Counted from the stretch's first letter, positions 24,571 through 33,391 are shown. The stretch is DNA of 37,762 nucleotides from Pseudomonas frederiksbergensis (GCF_017114915.1 NZ_JAAUOE010000040.1:1-37762), one strand, 5' to 3'. Numbers and translations: made by a program. Notes: generated by a model not told the origin, from the sequence alone.

Positions 24571-27431
24571 TACAGGGCCTCCACTAATGCGCGGACTTCG
24601 TTCGCGCTGCCCACGGCCAGGGCCTGTTGGGCAAGGGTTTGAGTCTGGGTCAGGCTGAGTTCACGAATGCGCGCCTTGACCTCGGCAATGCTGCGGCCCG
24701 ACACGCTCAACTCATCCACACCCAGGCCCACCAGCACCGGCACCGCCAGCGGATCCGCCGCCAGTTCACCGCACACGCCGACCCACTTGCCATGAGCATG
24801 AGCCGCGCGCACGGTGATGTCGATCAGTTGCAGCACCGCCGGATGCAAGCCGTCGGCCTGGGCCGACAACGTGGGATGACCACGGTCGATGGCCAGGGTG
24901 TATTGCGTCAGGTCGTTGGTGCCGACGCTGAAGAAGTCCACCTCTTTGGCCAGCACCGGCGCCAACAAGGCGGCCGACGGCACTTCGATCATGATCCCCA
25001 GTTGCAGGTCCGCAACCGGGATTTCCAGGCGCAGACGTTCGGTCATGTCCCGAGCCTGACGCCACTCATCGACGCTGCCGACCATCGGGAACATGATCCG
25101 CAGTGGACGGTTGTCCGCCGCACGCAGCAAGGCGCGCAATTGCGCTTCCATGACCTGCGGACGTTGCAGGGTCAGGCGGATGCCACGCACCCCGAGGAAC
25201 GGGTTTTCTTCTTTCGCGATCGGCCAGTACGGCAGCGGTTTGTCGCCGCCGACGTCGAGGGTGCGCACCACCAGCGGTCGGCCGGCCAGGCCATCGAGTA
25301 CGCGACGGTATTCGACTTCCTGGGTGGCTTCGTCCGGCGCTTGCGAGTGGGCCATGAAAATCAGTTCGGTGCGCAGCAGGCCGATGCCTTCGGCACCCTG
25401 CTCCACTGCACTGGTGACGCCGGCGCTTTCACCGATATTGGCGAACACTTCCACCGGGTGGCCGTCGGAGGTCAGCGCCGGTTGATGGCGTTGTTCGGCG
25501 GCGGCCTTGAGGCGCAGTTCACGGGTGTCGCGCTCTTCGGTGGCGCGCTGCAGGGTGGCGGCATCGGCGTCCACGTGCAGGCGACCGCGTTGACCATCGA
25601 TCAACAGCGGCGTGCCCGGTTTCAGCAGCAACACGGCGGCACCGGCGCCCACCAATGCCGGAATCCCCAAGGCCCGGGCGACGATGGCGCTGTGGGCCGT
25701 GGCGCCACCGCGAGCGGTGAGAATGCCGGCCACACGGGTCGGATCGAGGCGTGCCACATCCGAGGGGCCGACTTCGTCCATCACCAGAATGTAGGGCTGC
25801 GCAGGTTCCACCGGGGTTTCTACGCCACTCAATTGCGCCAGCACTCGACGGCCAATGTCGCGCAAGTCGGCGGCACGTTCGGCGAGCAAGGCGTCCTGCA
25901 GCGATTCCTGTTGTTTGGCGGCGGCTTCGATCACCGTCATCCACGCCGCTTCAGCGCTTTCGCCTTGCTTGAGGCGGGTTTCGACTTCGTCGGTCAGTTC
26001 CGGGTCGTCGAGCATTTCCTGATGGGTGATGAAGATCTCGCGAATCGCTTTGGCCTTGCTGCGTTCGATCAGGCCTTCGATGTCGCGACGCACATCCGCC
26101 AGCGCTTGCTTGAGACGTTCACGCTCGATGGCGGCGGACTCACCGCGCAGCGGGTAATCGATGACTTGCAGCACTTGAATATGCGCCGGGCCGATGGCGA
26201 TCCCAGGGGCGGCGGCAATCGCCTGAATCAGGCTGCCGGACGCGGGTGCGAGCAGCACTTCGGCAACTTCGGCGAGCACTTCGCGCTGCTGGCTCACCAC
26301 AGGCAGCGGCTCGACTTCTTCACCGAGGCCTTCTTCGATGGCCGCCAGCAAGGCGGGCAAGGCATCGGCGGCGATGGTGGGTTCGGCGATGAACTCCAGC
26401 ACCTGACCGCGACGGGCACCGAGGCTGAGCAGTTTGCTCAAACTCTTCACCGACACCGCGCTGTCGTGGCCATCGACGATGCGCACGCGGATTTCACCTT
26501 CAAAACTTTTCGCCAGTTGCGCGAGGATCTTCGCCGGGCGCGCATGCAAGCCATGGGCGTTGGCCAGGGCAATGCGCGCGCTCGGCCAGTCCGCCGGCAC
26601 TTCACCGCCCAGGACTTCCAGCACCGCGCGGCTGCTGGTGGCGCGACCCAATTCATGACCACGGCCTTCGATCAGCAACGCGCAAAGGCGTTCGAGCAGC
26701 GCCTGATGGGCTTCACCGAGGCTGGCCAGGCAGAACAGACCGCTCAACGGCTGGCCGAGGTAGCGGATGGGTTTGTCCGGGGTAACGAACGCAAGGCCCG
26801 GGCGCTTCACCATTTGTTCGCTGTGCAGCCACCACAGGCCATCGCCCAGGGGCAGCGCTTCGACTTGCTGCAGGACACCGGCAAAACCGCCGCTCACGCA
26901 ATCGGCCTGACGCAGCAAGCGGGCACCGCGCCAGACCAGTTCTTCGAAATCATCGGCGGACACGCCCAGACCGATCATCTGTGCGTCCAGCGCCAGCTCT
27001 TGCGGTGCACCTTGCAGCAGTTTCAGCAAGGCTTCGGCAGAACTGGCGCGGCGCAGGGCCTGGCCCAGGTCGGTTTCACCGAGGGCACGGGTCAGCAGTT
27101 GCAGCAGGCGCAGGTGTTCATCGGATTTGGCGGCGATACCGATGGCCAGATAAACGATCTGGCCGTCGCCCCAGTCCACGCCTTCAGGAAACTGCATCAG
27201 CCGCACGCCGGTGGCGAACACCTGATCGCGGGTTTCGGGAGTGCCGTGGGGGATGGCAATACCTTGGCCTAAAAAGGTCGAGCCCTGGGCTTCCCGGGCC
27301 TGCAAGCCCGCGAGATAGCCGTCGTCCACCAGGCCATCGGTCACGAGTCGGTCAGCGATCAATTGCAAGGCGGTGGCTTTATCCACAGCCGACTGGCCCA
27401 TGGATATCTGCTCTATGGTGAGCTCGAGCAT
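24570..27431 (-). CDS. fruB: Multiphosphoryl transfer protein for fructose (EIIA-HPr-EI)
   Basis: A 953-residue cytoplasmic PTS protein carrying all soluble steps from PEP to FruA. Residues 1-145 are EIIA-Fru with active His62 (LGQGIAIPHGTPE). Residues about 150-265 are a linking domain that itself looks EIIA-like. HPr follows at about 284-370 with His296 (NAHGLHARPAK). EI spans about 405-953, with its phosphorylated His in GGATAHSAIVARALG, the Arg/Lys tract DVGGDKPLPYWP and the Cys of VGVCGELAADP. Pseudomonads import only fructose by PTS, so this fused EI is dedicated to fructose. GGAG lies 5 nt before ATG 27431. The promoter region is shared with fruR and has a Cra operator. Confidence 0.97.
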   Translation of the reverse strand: MLELTIEQISMGQSAVDKATALQLIADRLVTDGLVDDGYLAGLQAREAQGSTFLGQGIAIPHGTPETRDQVFATGVRLMQFPEGVDWGDGQIVYLAIGIAAKSDEHLRLLQLLTRALGETDLGQALRRASSAEALLKLLQGAPQELALDAQMIGLGVSADDFEELVWRGARLLRQADCVSGGFAGVLQQVEALPLGDGLWWLHSEQMVKRPGLAFVTPDKPIRYLGQPLSGLFCLASLGEAHQALLERLCALLIEGRGHELGRATSSRAVLEVLGGEVPADWPSARIALANAHGLHARPAKILAQLAKSFEGEIRVRIVDGHDSAVSVKSLSKLLSLGARRGQVLEFIAEPTIAADALPALLAAIEEGLGEEVEPLPVVSQQREVLAEVAEVLLAPASGSLIQAIAAAPGIAIGPAHIQVLQVIDYPLRGESAAIERERLKQALADVRRDIEGLIERSKAKAIREIFITHQEMLDDPELTDEVETRLKQGESAEAAWMTVIEAAAKQQESLQDALLAERAADLRDIGRRVLAQLSGVETPVEPAQPYILVMDEVGPSDVARLDPTRVAGILTARGGATAHSAIVARALGIPALVGAGAAVLLLKPGTPLLIDGQRGRLHVDADAATLQRATEERDTRELRLKAAAEQRHQPALTSDGHPVEVFANIGESAGVTSAVEQGAEGIGLLRTELIFMAHSQAPDEATQEVEYRRVLDGLAGRPLVVRTLDVGGDKPLPYWPIAKEENPFLGVRGIRLTLQRPQVMEAQLRALLRAADNRPLRIMFPMVGSVDEWRQARDMTERLRLEIPVADLQLGIMIEVPSAALLAPVLAKEVDFFSVGTNDLTQYTLAIDRGHPTLSAQADGLHPAVLQLIDITVRAAHAHGKWVGVCGELAADPLAVPVLVGLGVDELSVSGRSIAEVKARIRELSLTQTQTLAQQALAVGSANEVRALVEAL

Positions 27432-27578
27432 GCTTTCTCCTTTTTGGCGCCGTGTGACGCCAGGTATTGTTTTGATTGATTCAGCTTAGGCCCTTGGGAA
27501 CGCCTTTTCAGGGGGCAGTTTTGGCGGTTTCGCGGCAGAACCGTCCAAAGCGACCTATAACGTAGAAAATACGCCTGC

Positions 27579-27590
27579 TGAAACGTTTAA
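27579..27590. promoter_or_regulatory. Cra/FruR operator
   Basis: TGAAACGTTTAA on the plus strand reads TTAAACGTTTCA on the minus strand, identical to the operator described for P. putida Cra in front of fruB. It lies 148 nt upstream of the fruB start and 144 nt upstream of fruR. It lets FruR repress the operon until fructose-1-phosphate appears. Confidence 0.85.
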
Positions 27591-27640
27591 TCTAGAATAT
27601 TAGGCACGTTACTCGATAATGTCTCATCCTTGAAGTCCAA

Positions 27641-27661
27641 TTGTCGGACAAGCTGCGACAA
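27641..27661. promoter_or_regulatory. Second inverted repeat in the fruB-fruR gap
   Basis: TTGTCG (27641-27646) and CGACAA (27656-27661) are inverse and 9 nt apart, 73 nt before fruR. They may be part of the fruR promoter or an operator for another regulator. No other gene is present in 27432-27733. Confidence 0.3.
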
Positions 27662-27733
27662 TGGTCGTCTGCCTGGTTCGGGTAGGATTGGCGAAAATGT
27701 TGCGACACGCTTAAAAAAACAAGGAATACCGGG

Positions 27734-28729
27734 TTGAAACTCAGTGATATTGCACAGTTGGCCGGCGTCTCCGTGACCACCGCCAGTTATGTCATCAACG
27801 GCAAGGCCGAACAGCAACGCATCAGCAGCGCCACCGTCGAGCGCGTGCGGGCGGTGGTGGAACAACATGGCTTCACGCCCAACCCTCAGGCCGCCGGGCT
27901 GCGCAGTCGGCACACCCGCACCCTGGGTTTCATTCTGCCGGACCTGGAAAACCCCAGTTACGCGCGAATCGCCAAACTGCTGGAACAAGGCGCCCGGGCT
28001 CGCGGCTATCAACTGCTGATCGCCAGCTCCGACGATGCGCCGGACAGTGAACGGCAACTGTTGCAACTGTTCCGCGCCCGCCGCTGCGATGGATTGATCG
28101 TCGCCAGTTGCCTGCCCGCCGGCGATGACAGCTATCGCCAGTTGCAGGCCAAAGGCATTCCGATCATCGCCATCGACCGGGTAATGGAGCCCGAGCATTT
28201 CTGCTCGGTCATCAGCGACGACCGCGAAGCCAGTCTGCACCTGACCCGCAGCTTGCTGGACCCGCTGCCCAAGCAGATTGCGCTGATCGGCGCACGCCCT
28301 GAATTGAGTATCAGCCAGGAGCGGGCGGCGGGTTTCAAGCAAGCGCTGAACGGTTTCAAAGGCGAAGCGTTGATCGAGCACGGCGAGTCGTTCAGCCGTG
28401 AGTGCGGCAAACAATTGATGGAAGCGTTAATTCAACGTCTGGGCCATTTGCCGGATGCGCTGGTGACCACGTCTTACGTGCTGCTTCAGGGCGTGTTCGA
28501 TGCCTTGCACGATTTCCCGCTGAAAAACCGCCCGCTGCGCCTGGGCACCTTCGGTGATACGCAGTTACTGGACTTCTTGCCGTTGCCGGTCAACGCCATG
28601 TCCCAGCAACATCAGCTGATTGCCGACAAAGCCCTGGAACTGGCATTGGCCGCCATCGAACAGGCCGATTACCAGCCCGGTGTGCAGGCCATCGCGCGGA
28701 CCTTCAAGCAGCGTATTCATCAGGACTGA
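27734..28729 (+). CDS. fruR: Fructose repressor FruR/Cra (LacI family)
   Basis: A 331-residue LacI-family regulator. The helix-turn-helix is at residues 1-25 (MKLSDIAQLAGVSVTTASYV), followed by the hinge with NPQAAGLRSRHTRTLGFILP and a periplasmic-binding-protein-like effector domain (RCDGLIVASCLPAG, ISDDREASLHLTRSLL, PDALVTTSYVLLQGVFDAL). It binds the operator between itself and fruB, and in P. putida the effector is fructose-1-phosphate. The start is TTG 27734, with AAGGAA 7 nt upstream; no ATG or GTG would retain the first helix. It is divergent from fruBKA and is followed after 3 nt by a tatD gene. Confidence 0.95.
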   Translation: MKLSDIAQLAGVSVTTASYVINGKAEQQRISSATVERVRAVVEQHGFTPNPQAAGLRSRHTRTLGFILPDLENPSYARIAKLLEQGARARGYQLLIASSDDAPDSERQLLQLFRARRCDGLIVASCLPAGDDSYRQLQAKGIPIIAIDRVMEPEHFCSVISDDREASLHLTRSLLDPLPKQIALIGARPELSISQERAAGFKQALNGFKGEALIEHGESFSRECGKQLMEALIQRLGHLPDALVTTSYVLLQGVFDALHDFPLKNRPLRLGTFGDTQLLDFLPLPVNAMSQQHQLIADKALELALAAIEQADYQPGVQAIARTFKQRIHQD

Positions 28730-28732
28730 ACC

Positions 28733-29509
28733 GTGGAGCTGATCGACACCCACACTCATCTGGATTTTCCGGACTTCGACCAGGACCGTCAGGCGCTGCT
28801 GGCCGAGAGCCGCGCCCTGGGCGTGCGGCGGATGGTGGTGCTGGGGGTTTATCAGGCCAATTGGCAGCGGGTCTGGGACCTGGTGCAAAGCGATCCCGAT
28901 CTGCACGCCGCGTTGGGTTTGCACCCGGTGTATCTGGATGACCATCGCCCCGAGAATTTGACCGAACTCGGTGACTGGCTGACGCGCCTGGCGGGCCATC
29001 GACAGCTATGCGCGGTGGGCGAGATCGGTCTGGATTACTTTATCGAAACCCTGGATCGTGAACGTCAGCAAGCGCTGTTCGACGCCCAACTGCAACTGGC
29101 GGCGGACTTCAATCTGCCCGCATTGATTCACGTGCGACGCAGCCATGCGGCGGTGATCGCCACACTCAAACGGTTTCGCTTGAAACGGGCGGGGATTATT
29201 CATGCCTTCGCCGGGAGCCAGGAAGAGGCTCGCGAATACATCAAGCTCGGTTTCAAACTCGGCCTCGGCGGCGCCGCGACTTGGCCGCAGGCCTTGCGCA
29301 TGCACCGTGTGATTGCCGGTTTGCCCCTTGAATCGGTGGTGCTGGAAACCGACTCACCGGACATGGCTCCCGCCATGTTCCCCGGCCAACGCAACAGCCC
29401 GGCCCATTTGCCGGCGATCTGCGAAGCTCTGGCCGCCATGATGGCGATCAGCCCAGAACGACTGGCCGCCGCCAGCACGGCCAATGCCTGTGAGCTGTTC
29501 AACTGGTAA
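28733..29509 (+). CDS. TatD-family metal-dependent DNase
   Basis: A 258-residue TIM-barrel hydrolase. Metal ligands are visible in family order: IDTHTHLDF (residues 4-12), GEIGLDYF, HVRRSHA, IHAFAGS and LETDSPDM. TatD enzymes are Mg2+-dependent 3'-5' exonucleases acting in DNA repair or turnover. This one is the shorter form close to E. coli YjjV. The start is GTG 28733, only 3 nt after the fruR stop, so it is probably co-transcribed with fruR, a link seen in other pseudomonads as I recall. There is no evident functional tie to fructose. Confidence 0.93.
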   Translation: MELIDTHTHLDFPDFDQDRQALLAESRALGVRRMVVLGVYQANWQRVWDLVQSDPDLHAALGLHPVYLDDHRPENLTELGDWLTRLAGHRQLCAVGEIGLDYFIETLDRERQQALFDAQLQLAADFNLPALIHVRRSHAAVIATLKRFRLKRAGIIHAFAGSQEEAREYIKLGFKLGLGGAATWPQALRMHRVIAGLPLESVVLETDSPDMAPAMFPGQRNSPAHLPAICEALAAMMAISPERLAAASTANACELFNW

Positions 29510-29537
29510 TCCACTGATTCCCACATTGATCTGCTCT

Positions 29538-29645
29538 GATCGTTCCCACGCTCCGCGTGGGAATGCCTCCTGTGACGCTCTGGATCACGCTTTTGGGACG
29601 CGGAGCGTCCCGGGCTGCATTCCCACGCAGAGCGTGGGAACGATC
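29538..29645. repeat. 108-bp palindromic repeat, copy 2 (GATCGTTCCCACGC type)
   Basis: Outer arms GATCGTTCCCACGCTC (29538-29553) and GAGCGTGGGAACGATC (29630-29645) are exact inverses. Inner hairpins are CCCACGC-TCC-GCGTGGG and GGGACGC-GGA-GCGTCCC. The right half nearly matches copy 1 at 17271-17382. It fills the gap between two converging genes. Confidence 0.9.
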
Positions 29646-29649
29646 ATGC

Positions 29650-31680
29650 TTAAACCCGGAACGCGCTGATCAATTGCTTGAGCTCCACCACCTGCGCCGA
29701 CAACGCTCGGCTAGCATTCTCAGTCTGGTGCGCGCCTTCGGCGGTCCGCTCACCGGCGCGGTTGATTTCGACGATGTTCTGGTCGATGTCGTGAGCCACG
29801 GCGGTCTGCTGCTCTACGGCGGCGGCGATCTGCTGGTTCTGGTCGACGATCATGCCGACGGCACCCAGGATGTTTTCCAACGCCTGCTGGACCTTTTCCG
29901 ACTGCCCGACCGTGCCGTTGGCCATTTGATGACTGGTGCCCATGGCCTTGACCGCCGCACCGACACCGCTGTGCAGCTTGGCGATCATCTGCTCGATTTC
30001 TTCGGTCGATTGCTGGGTGCGCTTGGCCAGAGTCCGGACCTCGTCCGCCACCACCGCAAAACCACGGCCCTGCTCACCCGCGCGCGCGGCTTCGATGGCG
30101 GCGTTGAGGGCCAGCAGGTTGGTCTGTTCGGCAATGCTTTTGATCACCTCCAGCACGCGGCTGATGGATTGGCTGTCGCTGGCCAGTTGGTTGATCACCC
30201 GCACCGACTGATCGATCTCACTGGCCAGTGCAGCGATGCTGCCCTGCTGGGACTCCACCAATCCGCGACCGCTGATGGTCTCGTCGTTGACACTGTGAGC
30301 GCTGCTGACGGCCGCCGAGGCACTGCGCGCCACCTCCAGGGAAGTGGCTGACATCTGGTTCATCGCCGCCGCGACCTGTTCGATCTGCGTGCGCTGCCCC
30401 GCCACCGCCTGGTTGCTCTGGGCGGACACGTTTTCGACCTGTCCGGCCTGGCGCTCGACCTCACTGACGGTCTGGCCCACCCGCTCGATCAGGTCATGGA
30501 TTTTCTTCACGGTGCCGGTGAACACCTCGCCCAACTCGCCCAGTTCATCGCGGCTGTTGGCGCTGAAGGTCACGGTCATGTCACCGGCCGCCACCTTGTC
30601 CATCACCGCGCCAAGACGCTTGAGGGTGGTGCGGGTCGAGGCGTAGAACCCGCCGTAGAGGTAAAAAATCAACACAAACACCAGCGCCAGCGCCACCGCC
30701 TGCAACACCATGTGGGTGCGATGCTGCTCCAGCCGCTGCTGCAACTGGGTGCCGAGAAACTTCAGGGTGGCTTCGTTGAGTTGATAGGTCTGGTCCATCA
30801 GGCCGGTGACCTGATCGAAAAAGGCCTGCCATGGCGCATCAAGAGTGTCGGCCATCACCACCTGTTCTTCGAACAGTTCACTGGCCTTTTTCAGGGAGGC
30901 CTTGCTGCTTTCTGCCTGAGCGGCCAGGGTTTCGTGCGCCGCTTTGCTTGAGCCCAGAGCGTCCTGCAGTTTCAGACCATATTCGGCCTGAAGTTTTTCG
31001 ATCTGCGCCAGCAATTCATCGAATCGGGTACTCGAGGCCGAATTGAGGAAGCCCTGGCCCAGCGAGTAAGACCCCATCGCCCGGCCTTCGCCGAGCGTCT
31101 GGGTGACGGCCGGCGTGACGTTGGTAATGAGTTCGCTCAGCTGACGCATGTCGCTCTGGCTGTCGCGGCTCAGGCCGGCCTGACTGGCGATGATCTGGCT
31201 GAAAATCTGCGCGTTGCCGAGCAACTTGCCGATCAGTGCGCTTTTGCTTTGCAGGGAGTTTTCCGCTTGCTGGGCCTTGAACGCGGCGATCATTTCATCA
31301 CGCTTGCCGTCGAAAAACGTGATTTGCTCCGGGTCAGTGGTCATCGCCGCCAGCCCTTGCAAACGACTCAGAACGCTTTGCTCCAAGGCACTGATCGTCG
31401 ACTCGACATGACCGGCCTTGCCGGACTGACCGAGGATGACGTTGATCTGCACCTGGTTGTTCAGGGTTTCCAGGTCTCGACGCAGGCTCAGGCCGCTGCC
31501 CAGCAGGTCAAGGCTCTGCAACTCGACCCGGGTGCCCTGGAATTCGCGATAGGAATCGCGCACCAGATAGAAATTGGTCACCAGCATCGGCACGAGGAAC
31601 AGCACGCTGATCAGGCTGAACTTCATGCCGAAGCTCAGGCGGTTCATCAGCGCGACGGCGGGATAGAGCAAGCTCTTCAC
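29650..31680 (-). CDS. Methyl-accepting chemotaxis protein
   Basis: A 676-residue chemoreceptor. The start is taken at GTG 31680 because GGGAG lies 8 nt upstream and it leads straight into the first membrane segment; a longer frame to 31743 would add 21 charged and Cys-rich residues. First membrane helix about 20-40 (SLISVLFLVPMLVTNFYLV), periplasmic sensor about 41-325 (mostly helical, no Cache signature), second helix about 326-345 (VALALVFVLIFYLYGGFY), HAMP about 346-400 and cytoplasmic signalling coiled coil to the end, with the hairpin tip NLLALNAAIEAARAGEQGRGFAVVADEVR. The ligand is unknown. The order next to ampE matches P. aeruginosa PA4520. It has no C-terminal CheR-binding pentapeptide. 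Confidence 0.95.
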   Translation of the reverse strand: MKSLLYPAVALMNRLSFGMKFSLISVLFLVPMLVTNFYLVRDSYREFQGTRVELQSLDLLGSGLSLRRDLETLNNQVQINVILGQSGKAGHVESTISALEQSVLSRLQGLAAMTTDPEQITFFDGKRDEMIAAFKAQQAENSLQSKSALIGKLLGNAQIFSQIIASQAGLSRDSQSDMRQLSELITNVTPAVTQTLGEGRAMGSYSLGQGFLNSASSTRFDELLAQIEKLQAEYGLKLQDALGSSKAAHETLAAQAESSKASLKKASELFEEQVVMADTLDAPWQAFFDQVTGLMDQTYQLNEATLKFLGTQLQQRLEQHRTHMVLQAVALALVFVLIFYLYGGFYASTRTTLKRLGAVMDKVAAGDMTVTFSANSRDELGELGEVFTGTVKKIHDLIERVGQTVSEVERQAGQVENVSAQSNQAVAGQRTQIEQVAAAMNQMSATSLEVARSASAAVSSAHSVNDETISGRGLVESQQGSIAALASEIDQSVRVINQLASDSQSISRVLEVIKSIAEQTNLLALNAAIEAARAGEQGRGFAVVADEVRTLAKRTQQSTEEIEQMIAKLHSGVGAAVKAMGTSHQMANGTVGQSEKVQQALENILGAVGMIVDQNQQIAAAVEQQTAVAHDIDQNIVEINRAGERTAEGAHQTENASRALSAQVVELKQLISAFRV

Positions 31681-31810
31681 TGTGAAGTCTCCCTTTGATT
31701 TCTTATTTTTATCGGCAGGCGCGCAGAGACAGCAGATAGCCACTATTGGCGCTATCCCTGTATAGCTTAAATCGGAGGAAGGTTTTGTAACTTAAGGTTA
31801 ACGACAGACA

Positions 31811-31959
31811 CGCAGCCTTGTAGCAGCTGGCGAAGCCTGCGTTCGGCTGCGAAGCAGTCGCCAGCTCAAGCACCGGGTTTTGTCAGGTTAACCGCGTTTG
31901 CAGGATTTACGACTGCTTCGCAGCCGAACGCAGGCTTCGCCAGCTGCTACAAGGCTGCG
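31811..31959. repeat. Perfect 50-bp inverted repeat
   Basis: Positions 31811-31860 are the exact inverse of 31910-31959, with a 49-nt centre. The arms combine CGCAGCCTTGTAGCAGCTGG with a CTGCGTTCGGCTGCGAAGCA tract. A T-run (31962-31966) follows the right arm on the plus strand. It lies between the 3' end of ampE and the 5' end of the chemoreceptor gene. The outer bases resemble the GATCGCAGCC family at 21804 and 37622, but the arms are longer and perfect. Confidence 0.95.
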
Positions 31960-31982
31960 ATCTTTTTGGTTTTAAGCAGAAA

Positions 31983-32819
31983 TCAGGACAAAACAGTCCA
32001 CAACGCAAACCCGGCATACCAAAGCACCGCAGCGCGCAGCAGCAGTTCCCAGATCCGGTCCAGGCTATTGATGCCATCCGGGCCGACCACCGGCGCCGGA
32101 ATTTCACCGGCCACCAGCCCGACCTTCTCGATCAACTGAGCGGCGCCGATGTTCCAGTTCAGCAGTTCGTGCAGCATCACCCGGCCGACCGAGACAAAGT
32201 TGCCGACCAGCGCGAAACTCGCCGCCAGCAACCGCACCGGCACCCAATCGAACGCGTGGCGCAGTTGTGCCGCTCGCTCGACCACGGCCGGGTTCTGCCC
32301 GTGCTCTTGGGCCAGAGCCAGCAGTCGATAGCTTAGCGCCGCCACCGGCCCCAGCAGGAAGTACCAGAAGATCACCGCGAAAAAGCTCTGATAGGCCTCC
32401 CACAGCAAATGCCCTTGTACCCGCTCCAGCAATTGCTCGCCGCTGTCGGCGCAGATATCCAGGTCGCGTTTGGCCACGTGGGCAGCGGCTTGCAGGTCTT
32501 CCCGGCGCCAGGCGTCGCGAAAGGGTCCGAGGCCGGCCAGCAGATCGCCCCGGCCCAGGCTGTAAATCACCACCAGCAAGTGCACCGGCAATGCCAGCAA
32601 ACCGTAGGCCACCGGCTCCAGCACCACCAACAACAAACCCAGCAGCGCCACTGGCAACAACACCAGCACCACCAGTATCAGCCACGGGCGGTTGGTCATG
32701 CGTGGGCTGACTTCGAGCTTGTTCAGCTCGCGTACCCAGCCGCCATCATGTTGAACCCGATGGCGCAGGGCCGAGAATTTTTCGATCCACACCGCCAACA
32801 GCAGCACCAGAAAACTCAT
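31983..32819 (-). CDS. ampE: AmpE, inner-membrane modulator of beta-lactamase induction
   Basis: A 278-residue integral membrane protein of the AmpE family. The N-terminus FLVLLLAVWIEKFSALRHRVQHDGGW is typical, with membrane helices near 45-65, 70-88, 145-170 (FFAVIFWYFLLGPVAALSYRLL), 200-220 and at the C-terminus. The tract RHAFDWVPVRLLAASFALVGNF is a family mark. It is co-transcribed with ampD, whose stop overlaps its start by 4 nt. In enterobacteria AmpE was proposed to act as a sensor, but its exact role in induction is not settled. Confidence 0.95.
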   Translation of the reverse strand: MSFLVLLLAVWIEKFSALRHRVQHDGGWVRELNKLEVSPRMTNRPWLILVVLVLLPVALLGLLLVVLEPVAYGLLALPVHLLVVIYSLGRGDLLAGLGPFRDAWRREDLQAAAHVAKRDLDICADSGEQLLERVQGHLLWEAYQSFFAVIFWYFLLGPVAALSYRLLALAQEHGQNPAVVERAAQLRHAFDWVPVRLLAASFALVGNFVSVGRVMLHELLNWNIGAAQLIEKVGLVAGEIPAPVVGPDGINSLDRIWELLLRAAVLWYAGFALWTVLS

Positions 32820-33391
32820 TGTCCTTCCTCTTCTTCCTGAGCGGCATTTGTCAGGGCCGCGCGATAGCGTGCCCAGTCGAACGCCGGTCCCGGATCGGTC
32901 TTGCGCCCGGGTGCAATGTCGCTATGCCCGCAGATGCGTTGTGCGGTGATGCCCGTGAAGGCGCTTTGCAGTTGTCGGGTCAGGGCCGTCAACGCCTGAT
33001 ACTGGGCGTCGCTAAACGGCAGATCATCCGTGCCTTCAAGCTCGATGCCCACGGAAAAATCGTTACAGGTGTCCCGTCCTTCGAAACACGAGACACCGGC
33101 GTGCCAGGCGCGCTCAAGACAAGAGACAAACTGGGTGACGGTGCCGTCACGTTCAATCAGAAAGTGCGCAGACACCCGCAGGTCGGCGATCCCCGCAAAG
33201 TAGGGATGCTCCGTGACATCCAGACGATTCTGGAAAAATTCCTGCACTTTGCCGGTCAGAAACTGCGCCGGCGGCAGACTGATGTTGTGGATCACCAGCA
33301 GGGAAATTTCGCCCTCGGGGCGCGCATTGAAGTTGGGCGAAGGGCATACACGCACGCCCTGACACCAACCGCTCGCGGGGTCCAACTGCAT
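32816..33391 (-). CDS. ampD: AmpD, cytosolic N-acetyl-anhydromuramyl-L-alanine amidase
   Basis: A 191-residue zinc amidase (amidase_2 family) that cuts the stem peptide from anhydromuramyl-peptides during cell-wall recycling. Loss of AmpD raises the AmpR inducer and de-represses AmpC beta-lactamase. Zinc ligands are His35 (LLVIHNISLP) and the His and Asp of GHSDIAPGRKTDPGPAFDW, with the catalytic Glu in GIELEGTDD. ATG 33391 has AAGGAA 5 nt upstream; an upstream frame to 33550 lies inside the preceding gene and is rejected. There is no signal peptide, as expected for the cytosolic form. It overlaps ampE by 4 nt (ATGA). Confidence 0.97.
   Translation of the reverse strand: MQLDPASGWCQGVRVCPSPNFNARPEGEISLLVIHNISLPPAQFLTGKVQEFFQNRLDVTEHPYFAGIADLRVSAHFLIERDGTVTQFVSCLERAWHAGVSCFEGRDTCNDFSVGIELEGTDDLPFSDAQYQALTALTRQLQSAFTGITAQRICGHSDIAPGRKTDPGPAFDWARYRAALTNAAQEEEEGQ

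Noticed and set aside
24627..27272. 881-codon open frame on the plus strand antisense to fruB
   Set aside because: It is rich in Gln, His, Arg and Gly, as mirror frames of GC-rich genes are, has no domain, and fully overlaps an unmistakable fruB.
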